The notes: a model not told the origin generated them from the letters alone. 64,000 bases of DNA from Streptomyces sp. Ag109_O5-10 (GCF_900105755.1 NZ_FNTQ01000001.1:8184001-8248000); one strand, 5' to 3'. Counted from the stretch's first letter, positions 48,184 through 57,891 are shown. Numbers and translations are program-made.

Positions 48184-49596
48184 TCACCGCCCGGCCAGCC
48201 GCGACCTCTTGTACGAGTAGCCGAAGTAGATCACGCACCCGATCACGAACCAGACCGCGAACCGCACCCAGGTCTCCCACTTCAGGAACGTGATCAGCCA
48301 GATCGAGAAGACGACACCCAGCGCCGGCACGAACGGCATCCACGGCGTACGGAAGCTGCGCGGCAGCTCCGGCCGGCGGTAGCGCAGCACGATGACCGCC
48401 GTGCACACCACCACGAACGCCAGCAGGATGCCGATGTTGGTGAGTTCGGCCGCCTCGCCGATCGGCACGAACCCGGCGAGCAGTGCCGAGGCGACCCCCA
48501 CGATCCAGGTCACCCGGGTCGGCACGTGCCGCGTCGGGTGCGTCTTCGCGAACCAGCCGGGCAGCAGCCCGTCCCGCGACATGGAGAACCAGACCCGGGT
48601 CACGCCCAGCATGAACGTGAACATGACGGTGAGGATGCCGATGATCGCGCCCACCGCGATCACGTCCGCCAGGCCGCTCAGCCCCACCGACTTGAACGCC
48701 GTCGAGAAGCCGCTCTCCGGGTCGATGTCCTTGTACTTCTGCATGCCCGTCAGGACCAGGCAGGCCGCCACGTACAGCACCATCGAGATCGCCAGCGAGT
48801 AGATGATCGCCTTCGGCATGTGCCGCTGGGCGTCCTTCGACTCCTCGGCCGCCGTCGACATCGCGTCGTACCCGAAGACCGCGAAGAACACGGTCGCCGC
48901 CCCGGTGAACGTCCCGCTGACGCCGAACGGGAAGAAGGGGTGGTAGTTGGCCGCATTGATGTGGAAGACACCCACGCCGATCACCAGCAGCACCACCAGC
49001 ACCTTGAGCACCACCACGATCGTCTCGAAGCGGGCCGCGCTCCGGATGCCGAGGTTGAGCAGATACGCGATGAGCAGACAGAGCAGGGCGGCGAACAGGT
49101 CGACCCGGTGGCCGTCGCCGGTGCCGGGCGCGCCGAGCATCCAGTGCGGCAGGTTCGCGCCCATCTCCTCGACCAGGAAGCTGAAGTACCCCGAGATGCC
49201 GATCGCGACCACCGCCACGATCGCCGTGTACTCCAGGAGCAGGTCCCAGCCGATGAACCAGCCCGCGAACTCGCCGAGCACCGCGTAGCCGTACGTGTAG
49301 GCAGATCCCGCCTTCGGGATCAGCCCGGCGAACTCGGCGTACGACAGGGCCGCGCAGGCGCTCGCCACCCCGGCGATGAGGAACGAGACCAGGACGGCGG
49401 GCCCTGCCGTCTCGTTGGCGACCGTGCCCGCGAGCGTGAAGATGCCCGCACCGATGATGCCTCCCACGCCGATCGCGGTGAGCTGCACCAGCCCGAGCGA
49501 TCTGTCGAGCCGGGCGCCCTCGGTGACCTCGCTCTCCTCGACGTGCTCGATGGGTTTGCGACGGAGAATTCCTTCACCCATGCGGAGCTTGGCCAT
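48184..49596 (-). CDS. APC-family cationic amino acid permease
   Basis: The 470-residue protein has about 12 membrane helices. GVGGIIGAGIFTLAG in the first helix is the classic APC substrate-site motif, and GYDAMSTAAEESKD is typical of the cationic amino acid transporter group. The ATG at 49596 follows a GAGGTGAGG site; upstream in-frame codons lack membrane segments and are not needed. It imports amino acids such as lysine, arginine or ornithine by family inference. The LysR gene lies 60 bases upstream on the same strand, so the two might be co-transcribed, although the LysR palindrome points to the MFS gene on the other side. Confidence 0.9.
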   Translation of the reverse strand: MAKLRMGEGILRRKPIEHVEESEVTEGARLDRSLGLVQLTAIGVGGIIGAGIFTLAGTVANETAGPAVLVSFLIAGVASACAALSYAEFAGLIPKAGSAYTYGYAVLGEFAGWFIGWDLLLEYTAIVAVVAIGISGYFSFLVEEMGANLPHWMLGAPGTGDGHRVDLFAALLCLLIAYLLNLGIRSAARFETIVVVLKVLVVLLVIGVGVFHINAANYHPFFPFGVSGTFTGAATVFFAVFGYDAMSTAAEESKDAQRHMPKAIIYSLAISMVLYVAACLVLTGMQKYKDIDPESGFSTAFKSVGLSGLADVIAVGAIIGILTVMFTFMLGVTRVWFSMSRDGLLPGWFAKTHPTRHVPTRVTWIVGVASALLAGFVPIGEAAELTNIGILLAFVVVCTAVIVLRYRRPELPRSFRTPWMPFVPALGVVFSIWLITFLKWETWVRFAVWFVIGCVIYFGYSYKRSRLAGR

Positions 49597-49656
49597 GTGC
49601 CTCACCTCTTCGCCGATCGCGAACGGCTGACGGCCGATCATGATGGCCCAGGGGCA

Positions 49657-50613
49657 TCAAGGACGGAAGACGCCACGCACGGTCTCGGCCCAGCCCGGCG
49701 TCCAGGTCCGGGCGGCGGTGCGCGGCGGGCGGGCCTCGGTGAGATGGGCGCGCAGGGCGGCGAGCGCCGGGTGCGGGTTGGCGGTGGCCCAGAGCAGGGA
49801 GAGCGGGTAGACGGGGGTCGGGTCGAGGAGTGGGATCCGGCGCAGGTCGTGGCCGTCGGGCCAGGTCAGCCGGGTCTCCTCGGTGACCAGGGTCGCCAGG
49901 GTGCCGGAGGCCGCGAGGGCGTCCTGCAGGGCCCCGGAGAAGTTGGGGCCGGAGGAGTCGATGGCGAGTCCGAACTCGGCGGCGAGGGAGGCGTAGTACG
50001 CGGCCCACTCGGTGCCTTCCACGATCCCCGGGATCCAGATCCGGTGCCCGGCCAGCTCCGCGGGCGTGACCGAGGTCCGGCCTGCCAGGGCGTGCCCCGG
50101 GCCGGTGAGCAGCTGCACCGGCTCGTCGTACACCCGGACCGCCTCGATGCCCCTCGGCAGCGGCCGGCCCGGCATGGCGACCGCCCGGAAGGACGCGTCG
50201 ACCGCACCGGAGCGCAGAGCGGTCAGCGCCGACTCCACGTCGAAGAGGGTGACGACGTCCAGGGCGTGGCCCGGGTGCGCCTCGTGGAACCCGCGCAGCA
50301 GCGCCGCCGGGGCGAGCCGGGCGCCGACCACGTCGACCCGCAGGGGGCGCCGGCCCCGCCGTACCGAGGCGGCCGCCCGCTCCTCGGCCAGCAGCAGCTC
50401 GCGGGCGGGCGGCAGGAACGCCCGGCCGTCGGCGGTCGGCTCGGCGCCCCGCGCGGTCCGGGTGAACAGCCGCACCCCCAGCTCCTTCTCCAGCGAGGCG
50501 ATCCGCTTGGACACGGCCTGCTGGGTGACCCCCAGCACGGCCGCGGCCTCCTGGAACTGCCCGGAGTCGGCCACGGCGACGAAGGTGCGCACGGCGGTGA
50601 GATCCACCTCCAC
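49657..50613 (-). CDS. LysR-family transcriptional regulator
   Basis: The 318-residue protein has a typical LysR DNA-binding domain (AVRTFVAVADSGQFQEAAA, then LGVTQQAVSKRIASLEKELG, residues about 5-60) and an effector domain. Two GTG starts, at 50613 and 50607, differ by two residues, and neither has a well-spaced ribosome site. It is divergent from an MFS exporter gene. The gap has a perfect palindrome just before the LysR start and a third half-site, a common LysR promoter pattern, so it probably controls the exporter and itself. The downstream amino-acid permease may also be read from its promoter. Confidence 0.9.
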   Translation of the reverse strand: MEVDLTAVRTFVAVADSGQFQEAAAVLGVTQQAVSKRIASLEKELGVRLFTRTARGAEPTADGRAFLPPARELLLAEERAAASVRRGRRPLRVDVVGARLAPAALLRGFHEAHPGHALDVVTLFDVESALTALRSGAVDASFRAVAMPGRPLPRGIEAVRVYDEPVQLLTGPGHALAGRTSVTPAELAGHRIWIPGIVEGTEWAAYYASLAAEFGLAIDSSGPNFSGALQDALAASGTLATLVTEETRLTWPDGHDLRRIPLLDPTPVYPLSLLWATANPHPALAALRAHLTEARPPRTAARTWTPGWAETVRGVFRP

Positions 50614-50618
50614 ACCGT

Positions 50619-50654
50619 ACAACCGTCGGTTGTGGCGGCGGGCCCGTAGGTTGT
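50619..50654. promoter_or_regulatory. LysR-type binding region
   Basis: ACAACCGTCGGTTGT at 50619-50633 is a palindrome with six-base arms around GTC, fitting the T-N11-A style of LysR sites. A further GGTTGT half-site lies at 50649-50654. The set is 56 to 91 bases upstream of the MFS start, and its left edge is close to the LysR start. Confidence 0.6.
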
Positions 50655-50709
50655 TTGATTCGGCGGCCACCTGCGCGTTTTCATGTCCCGAGTCAACGGG
50701 AGGTTGTGC

Positions 50710-51957
50710 ATGGGGCGGCGGTTCGGGTGGCTGTGGGCCGCGTACTCGGTGAGTGCGCTCGGCACCTGGCTCGCCTTCGACGCGTTCTCGGTGATCGCCG
50801 TCATCGCGCTGCACGCGGGGCCGGCCGAGGTGGCGCTGCTCGCCGCGGCCGGGCCCGCCGTGGGCGCGGTGGCCGCGGTGCCGCTGGGGCCGTGGGTGGA
50901 GTTCCGGCGCAAGCGGCCGGTGATGGCGGCGATGGACCTGATCAGGTTCGCGGCCCTGCTCACCGTCCCCGTCGCCTACGCGCTCGGAGCCCTCGGCCTC
51001 GGCCAGCTACTGCTCGTCTCGGTGGCCGTCGCGGCCGCCGACATCACGTTCAACGCGGCCTCCGGCGCCTTCCTGAAGTCCCTCGTCCCGGCCGACCGGC
51101 TGCTCACCGCGAACGCCCGGTTCGAGTCCACCAACTGGACCGCGCTGGTCCTCGGCCCGCCCCTCGGCGGCGCCGCGATCGGCCTGTTCGGGCCGGTGAC
51201 GACCGTCGCGGCGAACGCGGTCAGCTTCCTGTTGTCGGCGCTCGGCATCCGGGCCGTCGGCGGCGGCGAGCCGCGCCCCGCACAGCGGGACGTGCAGCGG
51301 CTGCGCGCCGCGGACCTGCTCGACGGCTGGCGGCACATCCTCACCAGCCCCGCTCTGCGGCCCCTCTTCTTCAACAGCCTCGCCGGCAACGCCCTGATCA
51401 TGGTCGCCGCACCCCCGCTGGCGGTCCTCATGCTCGGCCGGCTCGGCTTCACCCCCTGGCAGTACGGCCTCGCCTTCGCCGTGCCCTGCCTGGGCGGACT
51501 CCTCGGCGCCCGCGCCGCCCGGCCGCTGGTCGCCCGGTACGGGCAGTGGCGGGTGCTGCGCGCCGCGAGCGGCCTGCGTGCCCTCTGGCCCCTCGGGCTG
51601 GCCTTCGTCGGGCCAGGGCCGGCCGGACTGCTGCTGGTGATGGTCCTGGAGTTCGGGGTGATCACCTGCTCGGCCGTCTACAGTCCGGTCTACGCCACCC
51701 GCCGCCTGGAGCACACCCCGGACGACCGGGTCGCCCGCACCCTGTCCGCGTGGGCGGTCACCAGCAAGGCCACCACGGCCGCCCTGACCGCCCTGTGGGG
51801 CCTGCTGGCGAGCCTCACAGGACCGCGCACCGCGATCGCACTCGCCGGGATCCTGCTCCTGGCGACCCCGCTGCTGCTCCTGCGGGAGACCGCTACGGCA
51901 CGACCGTCACCGGCCACCGTCCCGCCTTCACCAGACGGATCGCGACCGAGCCGATGA
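50710..51957 (+). CDS. MFS-family transporter
   Basis: The 415-residue protein has about 12 membrane helices and begins at the ATG after GGGAGG (50710). Its opening (RFGWLWAAYSVSALGTWLAFDAFSVIA, split in two helices) and the FNAASGAFLKSLVPADRLLTANARF loop are typical of the Streptomyces MFS exporters related to macrolide efflux proteins. It probably exports a drug-like compound under control of the divergent LysR regulator. The last 65 bases overlap the convergent universal stress protein gene. Confidence 0.88.
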   Translation: MGRRFGWLWAAYSVSALGTWLAFDAFSVIAVIALHAGPAEVALLAAAGPAVGAVAAVPLGPWVEFRRKRPVMAAMDLIRFAALLTVPVAYALGALGLGQLLLVSVAVAAADITFNAASGAFLKSLVPADRLLTANARFESTNWTALVLGPPLGGAAIGLFGPVTTVAANAVSFLLSALGIRAVGGGEPRPAQRDVQRLRAADLLDGWRHILTSPALRPLFFNSLAGNALIMVAAPPLAVLMLGRLGFTPWQYGLAFAVPCLGGLLGARAARPLVARYGQWRVLRAASGLRALWPLGLAFVGPGPAGLLLVMVLEFGVITCSAVYSPVYATRRLEHTPDDRVARTLSAWAVTSKATTAALTALWGLLASLTGPRTAIALAGILLLATPLLLLRETATARPSPATVPPSPDGSRPSR

Positions 51958-52348
51958 ACCGGTGGCCGGCCTGCTCGGAGGCGCCCACCACGACCGCGTC
52001 CGCCTTCAGCTCGTCGGCCGCCTTCACCATCCCGCTGTAGGCGTCCCCGCGGAAGGTGTGGAACTCCCAGCGCACCTCGTATATCCCCTTGAACCGCTCG
52101 GCCGCGTCCCGGATCTGCCCGACCAGCTCCTCCGCGATCTCGTCCGTGGTCTCCGCCACCGGCGCCCCGAGCGCCGCGCCGGCCGCGAGGACCGGCTGGA
52201 CGTACACGATGGCCAGCAGCGCATGCTGCCGCCGGGCCAGACCCGCCGCGTAGGAGGTCGCGCGCCACGAGGAGTCCGAGCCGTCCATACCGACCACGAT
52301 GACCTTGGGGCCGTCCGTGCCCCGCTCGAACTGGTGTTGTTCCGCCAC
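51893..52348 (-). CDS. Universal stress protein
   Basis: The 151-residue protein is a single UspA domain. The N-terminal strand VIVVGMDGSDSSWRA and the C-terminal ATP-binding region VVVGASEQAGHRFIGSVAIRLV (G-x2-G-x9-G-[ST] form) are both present, so it should bind ATP. The role in stress survival is by family. Its 3' end overlaps the convergent MFS gene by 65 bases, so the two transcripts form a short antisense pair. Confidence 0.9.
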   Translation of the reverse strand: MAEQHQFERGTDGPKVIVVGMDGSDSSWRATSYAAGLARRQHALLAIVYVQPVLAAGAALGAPVAETTDEIAEELVGQIRDAAERFKGIYEVRWEFHTFRGDAYSGMVKAADELKADAVVVGASEQAGHRFIGSVAIRLVKAGRWPVTVVP

Positions 52349-52446
52349 GATCCGAGGCTATCGGAATACGCAGGTCCGGTCAGTGCCCGGGCTCCCGCCG
52401 GGCCCACCGCGTGCCGTACGGGTGCGGGCCGGTGGGGGCCGGCCGT

Positions 52447-52511
52447 GCGGTTCCCCGCGCCCCTGACGGGGCGCCGTGCAGCCCGCTGCTTCCAGGGGCA
52501 CGGGGAACCGC
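52447..52511. repeat. Streptomyces-type intergenic hairpin repeat
   Basis: GCGGTTCCCCGCGCCCCT and AGGGGCACGGGGAACCGC form 18-base arms with one mismatch and a 29-base loop, between the universal stress protein and lysX. The GTTCCCCGCGCCCCT core is one I know as frequent in Streptomyces intergenic DNA; a single-arm copy is at 10315-10329. It may act as a terminator or a dispersed repeat. Confidence 0.6.
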
Positions 52512-52600
52512 GCGAGCAACCGCCCACCGACCCGCGGCCGCCCGTCGGCCGCGACCGGTTCGACGGGCGGGCCCGGCGGGCTCTTCCTACAGTCGGAGAC

Positions 52601-55600
52601 ATGAGTGCCGCCGTGCAGCCCGCCACGGGCAGAGAGCCGGCGGGGCCGATACGCCCGCCTAGCGGCGGGCGTCTGACCTGGGTGCCCGAGGCCTTCGGGA
52701 CGTTCTTCGGTGCCCTCGCCCTGCTGTGCGCCCTGCTCTCCTTCATCGCCCCGCTGCGTGTGCTGCTCCACCCGGTCGTGCACTTCGTCGACGCCGTCGC
52801 GGTGCCCGTCAGCCCCAACCTGGCCTACGCGGTCTTCCTGTTCCTGCTCGGCGGAGCCACCGCCGCCCGCAAGAAGGTCGCCTGGTGGCTGGTGGTGATC
52901 TACCTCGGCCTGCTGGTGCTGGCCGACGCCCTGACCGTCGCCTTCGGCTTCGGCTGGTACCCGTTCAGCTCACTGGTGGTCTGCGGACTCGCCCTGGCCC
53001 TGCTGATCGTGGCCCGCCGGGAGTTCTACGCGGCCTCCCGCAGAGCCGCCGTGCGCCGCGCCCTCGCCGTCCTGCTGGTCGGCCTGCTCGTGGCGATCCT
53101 GGCCGGCTGGGGCCTGGTCTCGCTCTTCCCCGGCTCGCTCCCGCACGGCCAGCACCTGGCCTGGGCGGCCGACCGGGTCTGCGGCGGCCTCGTCTCCGGC
53201 GGCAGCTACGGCGGCCGCCCACCCCGCTTCGTCGCGTTCCTGCTCGGCCTCTTCGGCGCCCTCGCCCTGCTCAACGCCGCCGCCACCCTGTTCCGTTCGC
53301 AGCGCCTGGAAGCGGCCCTGCACGGCGACGAGGAGGCCCGCATCCGCGCCCTCCTCAAGGCCTACGGCGACCGGGACTCCCTCGGCTACTTCGCCACCCG
53401 GCGCGACAAGGCCGTGGTCTTCTCGCCCAGCGGCAAGGCCGCCGTCACCTACCGGGTGGAGGCCGGGGTCTGCCTGGCCAGCGGCGACCCCGTCGGCGAC
53501 CCCGAGGCCTGGCCGCACGCCATCGCCGCCTGGCTGGACGTGGCCCGCCGGCACGCCTGGGTGCCCGCGGTGATGGGTGCCTCCGAGGACGGTGCCAAGG
53601 CCTACGTCCGCGCCGGGCTCGGCGCCCTGCAACTCGGCGACGAGGCGATCCTGCACGTCGCGGGCTTCGACTTGGGCGGCCGCGAGATGCGGGTCACCCG
53701 GCAGGCCGTCAACCGGGTCCGGCGCACCGGGGCGACCTGCCGCATCCACCGCCACGCCGCCCTCGGCGAGACGGAGATGGAGGAGGTCGTCGACAAGGCC
53801 GACGCCTGGCGCGACACCGAGACCGAGCGCGGCTTCTCCATGGCCCTGGACCGCCTCGGCGACCCCGCCGACGGCGACTGCCTGCTCGTCGAGGCCGTGT
53901 CCGAGGACGGCCGGCTGCTCGCCCTGCTCTCCTTCGTGCCCTGGGGCGGCGACGGCATCTCCCTGGACCTGATGCGCCGCGACCGCACGGCACCCAACGG
54001 GGTCATGGAGTTCATGGTCGCCGACCTGTGCGAGGCCGCCCCCAAACTGGGTGTGCGCCGCATCTCGCTGAACTTCGCCGTCTTCCGCTCGGTCTTCGAG
54101 GAGGGCGCCCGCATCGGCGCCGGACCGGTGCTGCGGCTGTGGCGCCGGCTGCTGCTGTTCTTCTCCCGCTGGTGGCAACTGGAGGCCCTGTACCGCTCCA
54201 ACGCCAAGTACCGCCCCGAGTGGTACCCGCGCTTCCTGTGCTACGGCGACGCCGGCTCCCTCGCCCGGATCGGCCTCGCCTCCGGCATCGCCGAAGGCTT
54301 CGTCTCCGTACCGTCCCTGCGCAAACTCTGGGGAAAGGGGCACCCGCAGACCGGACCGCGGCCCGTGGAGGCGCCGCGGTCCGCGCCGGTGCCCGGTGTC
54401 GACGGAGGGGACGGAACCGGGCCCGGCGCACCGGACGCCGGCCTGCCGGACCAGTTCCGGGTCCGACGCCGCAAGCTGGACCGGCTGCGGGCGGCGGGCG
54501 CCGATCCCTACCCGGTGGCCGCCGGCCCACCGCCCCGCGCCCTCACCGAGGTCCGCGAGGGCGAGACGGCAACCGTGGCCGGGCGGGTCATGCTGGTCCG
54601 GGACTTCGGCGGCATCGTCTTCGTGACGCTGCGCGACTGGTCCGGCGACCGCCAACTGGCCCTGACCCGCGACGGTTCGGGACCCGCCCTCGACCGGTTC
54701 ACCGCCGACACCGACATCGGCGACCAGATCACCGCAACCGGCCGCATGGGCGTCAGCGACCGGGGCGAACCGACCCTCTTCGTCACCGACTGGCAGCTCA
54801 CCGCCAAGTGCCTGCGCCCGCTGCCCGACAAGCACCGCGGGCTCGCCGACCCCGAGGCCAGGGTCCGCCGCCGCTACCTCGACCTCGCCACCAGCCCCGC
54901 CGCCCGCACCGTGGTCCGCACCCGCTCCACCCTCGTACAGGCGCTGCGCCAGGGACTCCTGGACCGCGGCTACCTGGAGGTCGAGACCCCGATCCTCCAG
55001 CAGATCCACGGCGGCGCCAACGCCCGGCCCTTCACCACCCACAGCAACGCCTACGACCTCGACCTGCACCTGCGCATCGCCCCCGAGCTGTACCTCAAAC
55101 GGCTCTGCGTCGGCGGCCTGGAGAAAGTCTTCGAACTCGGCCGGACCTTCCGCAACGAGGGCGTCTCCCACAAGCACAACCCCGAGTTCACGATGCTGGA
55201 GGCCTACCAGGCGTACGCCGACTACGACGTGATGCTCGACCTCGCCCGCGAACTGATCCAGGGCGCCGCGACCGCCGCCTTCGGCACCCCGGTGGCCCGC
55301 AGGGACGGGCAGGAGTACGACATCTCGGGCACCTGGCCGGTCCGGACCGTGTACGGGGCGATCTCCGACGTGCTGGGCGAGGAGATCGGCCCCGGCACCG
55401 AACTGCTGCGGCTGCACCGGTACTGCGACCGGACCGGGGTGCCGTACACCGCCGACGACGGGCCCGGCGACGTGGTCCTGGAGATGTACGAGCGCCTGGT
55501 GGAGGAGCGGACCCGGCTGCCCACCTTCTACAAGGACTTCCCCACCGACGTCTCCCCGCTCACCCGGCAGCACCGCACCGACCCCCGGCTCGCCGAGCGC

Positions 55601-55873
55601 TGGGACCTGGTCGCCTTCGGCACCGAACTGGGCACCGCCTACTCCGAACTGACCGACCCGCTCGAACAGCGCCGCCGGCTCACCGCCCAGTCGCTGCTGG
55701 CCGCCGGCGGCGACCCCGAGGCGATGGAACTCGACGAGGACTTCCTCGACGCCCTCGAGTACGCGATGCCGCCCACCGGCGGGCTCGGCCTCGGCGTCGA
55801 CCGGCTGGTCATGTTCCTCACCGGCCTGACCATCCGCGAGACGCTTCCCTTCCCGTTGGTCCGCCGCCTCTGA
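52601..55873 (+). CDS. lysX: Bifunctional lysylphosphatidylglycerol synthetase/lysyl-tRNA synthetase LysX
   Basis: This 1090-residue fusion charges tRNA with lysine and transfers it to phosphatidylglycerol, giving a positively charged membrane that resists cationic peptides. The N-terminal third has six or so membrane helices (about 30-235), then a DUF2156/GNAT-like transferase domain (about 240-590) with WGGDGISLDLMRRDR. An OB-fold anticodon domain follows (about 640-740), then a class II LysRS catalytic domain with motif 2 FRNEGVSHKHNPEFTMLE near 849 and motif 3 GLGLGVDRLVM near 1063. All parts are complete, as in mycobacterial LysX. GGAG precedes the ATG at 52601 with short spacing. A housekeeping lysS is expected elsewhere. 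Confidence 0.95.
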   Translation: MSAAVQPATGREPAGPIRPPSGGRLTWVPEAFGTFFGALALLCALLSFIAPLRVLLHPVVHFVDAVAVPVSPNLAYAVFLFLLGGATAARKKVAWWLVVIYLGLLVLADALTVAFGFGWYPFSSLVVCGLALALLIVARREFYAASRRAAVRRALAVLLVGLLVAILAGWGLVSLFPGSLPHGQHLAWAADRVCGGLVSGGSYGGRPPRFVAFLLGLFGALALLNAAATLFRSQRLEAALHGDEEARIRALLKAYGDRDSLGYFATRRDKAVVFSPSGKAAVTYRVEAGVCLASGDPVGDPEAWPHAIAAWLDVARRHAWVPAVMGASEDGAKAYVRAGLGALQLGDEAILHVAGFDLGGREMRVTRQAVNRVRRTGATCRIHRHAALGETEMEEVVDKADAWRDTETERGFSMALDRLGDPADGDCLLVEAVSEDGRLLALLSFVPWGGDGISLDLMRRDRTAPNGVMEFMVADLCEAAPKLGVRRISLNFAVFRSVFEEGARIGAGPVLRLWRRLLLFFSRWWQLEALYRSNAKYRPEWYPRFLCYGDAGSLARIGLASGIAEGFVSVPSLRKLWGKGHPQTGPRPVEAPRSAPVPGVDGGDGTGPGAPDAGLPDQFRVRRRKLDRLRAAGADPYPVAAGPPPRALTEVREGETATVAGRVMLVRDFGGIVFVTLRDWSGDRQLALTRDGSGPALDRFTADTDIGDQITATGRMGVSDRGEPTLFVTDWQLTAKCLRPLPDKHRGLADPEARVRRRYLDLATSPAARTVVRTRSTLVQALRQGLLDRGYLEVETPILQQIHGGANARPFTTHSNAYDLDLHLRIAPELYLKRLCVGGLEKVFELGRTFRNEGVSHKHNPEFTMLEAYQAYADYDVMLDLARELIQGAATAAFGTPVARRDGQEYDISGTWPVRTVYGAISDVLGEEIGPGTELLRLHRYCDRTGVPYTADDGPGDVVLEMYERLVEERTRLPTFYKDFPTDVSPLTRQHRTDPRLAERWDLVAFGTELGTAYSELTDPLEQRRRLTAQSLLAAGGDPEAMELDEDFLDALEYAMPPTGGLGLGVDRLVMFLTGLTIRETLPFPLVRRL

Positions 55874-55989
55874 CGCTTCTTGGTCTTTTCTTACCGAAAC
55901 CTTTTGGTGCTGGTCCGTGCGGGTGTTTTCCCACCGCCGCACCGGTGTTGATGTGCTGCGCCGGAGTCCTGCCGGGCGACTGATGAGTC

Positions 55990-56826
55990 ATGCAGAAGGA
56001 TCAGTTGTTCACCCGCCGCCGGCTGCTGCTCGCCGGGGGCGCCGCTCTGGGAGCCGCGGGCACCGCGGGCATCGTGGTGGCGGGCAGCGCCGCCGAGACG
56101 GCCGGCGGGGCCGCCGCCCCGGCCGCGGGACCGCAGGCCCGCCCGGCACTCAAGTCCTCCGCCTTCCGGCTCCAGCCGCTGACCGGGTACGGGCCGCCGC
56201 GCACCGCGCCGCGCAAGCTCAAGGTCCGGACGGAACCCATCACGGAGATCTCCCGCAGCGGCCGGCGCATGATGCTCACCTTCGACGACGGCCCCAACCC
56301 GAACTACACCCCGCACATCCTGGACACCCTCGCCAAGTACGACGTGCGTGCGATGTTCTTCCTGTGCGGGGAGTGCATCGTGGTGAACCGGGAACTGGTC
56401 GCGCGGATGGCCGAGGCGGGCCACGTCGTGGGCAACCACACCTGGACGCACCCGCTGCTGACCACTCTGAACCGCCGGGAGATCCGCGACGAGATGACGA
56501 GCACCAGCGACGCCATCGAGGACACCTACGGCGAGCGCCCGCAGTGGTTCCGCGCCCCCTACGGCGCCTGGAACCGAGCCGCATTCCAGCTCGGCGCCGA
56601 GATGGGCATGGAGCCGATGGCCTGGACCGTGGACAGCACCGACTGGACCGAACCGGGCACCCGGACCATCGTCGACACGATCGAGAACGGCGCCGCCCCC
56701 GGTGTCGTGGTCCTCTCCCACGACGCCGGGGGCGACCGCTCGCAGAGCGTCAAGGCGCTGCGCGAGTACCTGCCCTACCTGCTGGACAACGGCTACCGCC
56801 TGACCGTGCCCCGTCGCCGGACTTGA
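55990..56826 (+). CDS. Secreted polysaccharide deacetylase (NodB domain)
   Basis: The 278-residue protein has a Tat-like signal (RRRLLLAGGAALG) and a NodB deacetylase domain (carbohydrate esterase family 4). The metal and catalytic motifs are intact: LTFDDGPN with Asp98 or Asp99, NHTWTHP with the His-x3-His pair near 150-154, RAPYGAWN, and VVVLSHDAGG. It would remove acetyl groups from a cell-wall glycan such as N-acetylglucosamine in peptidoglycan, or from chitin. ATG 55990 has no clear ribosome site; an A/T-rich stretch upstream (about 55880-55910) may hold the promoter. It follows lysX, and both modify the cell surface, but no shared transcript is evident. Confidence 0.92.
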   Translation: MQKDQLFTRRRLLLAGGAALGAAGTAGIVVAGSAAETAGGAAAPAAGPQARPALKSSAFRLQPLTGYGPPRTAPRKLKVRTEPITEISRSGRRMMLTFDDGPNPNYTPHILDTLAKYDVRAMFFLCGECIVVNRELVARMAEAGHVVGNHTWTHPLLTTLNRREIRDEMTSTSDAIEDTYGERPQWFRAPYGAWNRAAFQLGAEMGMEPMAWTVDSTDWTEPGTRTIVDTIENGAAPGVVVLSHDAGGDRSQSVKALREYLPYLLDNGYRLTVPRRRT

Positions 56827-56835
56827 ACGGTCCCA

Positions 56836-56892
56836 CGCCCGCCCGGTGCCGGCCCGAGCGGGCGCCAGGGCCTGTCGTCCGGATCAGGCCCT
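56836..56892. terminator. Two hairpins between convergent genes
   Basis: CGCCCGC/GCGGGCG (56836-56842 and 56858-56864) and AGGGCCTG/CAGGCCCT (56867-56874 and 56885-56892) form two stems in the 64-base gap after the deacetylase. The second overlaps the sortase stop codon. They probably end both transcripts, and the second resembles a sequence repeated in Streptomyces genomes. Confidence 0.6.
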
Positions 56893-57556
56893 AGACCAGG
56901 CGGGCGAAGACCACGACGTTCCCGTCGTAGCCGTTCTGCTTCGAGAAACCGCCGCCGCAGGTGATGACCCGCAACTCCGGTGTGCCCTTGGAACCGTAGA
57001 CCCGGTCGCCCGGGAAGTTGGCCTTCGCGAAGACCTCGATTCCGTAGATCTCGAACACCGCCGTCCGGCCGTCCTGGCGGTCGACCTCGATCCGGTTCCC
57101 CTTCTTCAGGGAACCGAGCCCGTAGAAGACGGCCGGGCCCTTCGTGTTGTCGACATGGCCCACGACGACGGCCGTGCCCTTTTCCCCGGGCGAGACGCCA
57201 CCGCTGAACCAACCGGCCAGATTCGGGTCGTCCGGCGGCGGCGCCGCGATCCAGCCGTCCGTGTCCAGACCCACCGGCATCACCGGCGCGTCGACCCGGA
57301 TCGCCGGGATCCTGATCCGGTCCGCCGCCGCGAACGGCAGCGCGGCCGGCGCCGTGGCGAAGGTACCCGGAACCGTGATACGGCTGTCCGGGGCGGCGGC
57401 CGAGGCCGGCTGCGGCGGACCGACGTCGAACTCTCCCGATCCGTTGCGAATGAGAGCCAGACCGGTCAGCAGAACGAGCGCTATCACGCCCCAGGGGGCG
57501 CGCTTCCTCCGCCGCTCCTCCTCTTCGGCCAGCTCGGAAAGATCGGACGCAGACAT
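56891..57556 (-). CDS. Class F sortase
   Basis: The 221-residue enzyme has one N-terminal membrane helix (about 22-38), a Pro/Ala linker and a sortase barrel. The catalytic residues are His134 (VVGHVDN), Cys200 (VITCGG) and Arg219 (VVFARL), as in class F sortases, which are common in actinobacteria. It would join sorted proteins to the cell wall on the outer face. GAGGGGA precedes the ATG at 57556. Three surface-type proteins are encoded just downstream in the window, but none has an LPxTG-like signal, so its substrates are not obvious here. Confidence 0.93.
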   Translation of the reverse strand: MSASDLSELAEEEERRRKRAPWGVIALVLLTGLALIRNGSGEFDVGPPQPASAAAPDSRITVPGTFATAPAALPFAAADRIRIPAIRVDAPVMPVGLDTDGWIAAPPPDDPNLAGWFSGGVSPGEKGTAVVVGHVDNTKGPAVFYGLGSLKKGNRIEVDRQDGRTAVFEIYGIEVFAKANFPGDRVYGSKGTPELRVITCGGGFSKQNGYDGNVVVFARLV

Positions 57557-57891
57557 TCGCCATCCCCTCTCGACGCGGCCGCCTTCAGGTCCGTATCGCG
57601 CATGGGAAAAAGCTAAGTCCCCCGCGCACGTGCGGCGACGGGGCGACGGGCGAACGGGTGGCCCGCGCGTATTCCGGTGCGCCATCCGAGTTGCCGTTCT
57701 CAGGTTTTTTCTGACGGTCCGTGACCTGCGGCAATATCCGATTGTGCGCTTGTCGTTCGGCGTGTCCCCTCACCAGGACGGACCATTCTCGAAATGCGGG
57801 CGTGTTCTGGGCATCTGAGGGTCTATTCGGGAGGTGCTTTCTCGCCGATCCACCGGGGACCGTTCCCGGGGTGCCTTCCGCGGAGGAAGAG
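57557..57891. other. 335-base divergent promoter region
   Basis: This gap separates the divergent sortase and surface-protein genes. It holds A/T-richer stretches (GAAAAAGCTAAG near 57605, a TTTTTT run flanked by TCAG and CTGA near 57700, GGCAATATCCGATTG near 57735) where promoters for both directions probably lie. No reading frame in it looks coding, and no exact operator pair was found. Confidence 0.45.

Noticed and set aside
55880..55910. ACCGAAACCTTTTGGT as an operator before the deacetylase gene
   Set aside because: Only six of eight arm bases pair, and there is no second copy or adjacent regulator, so support is too thin.
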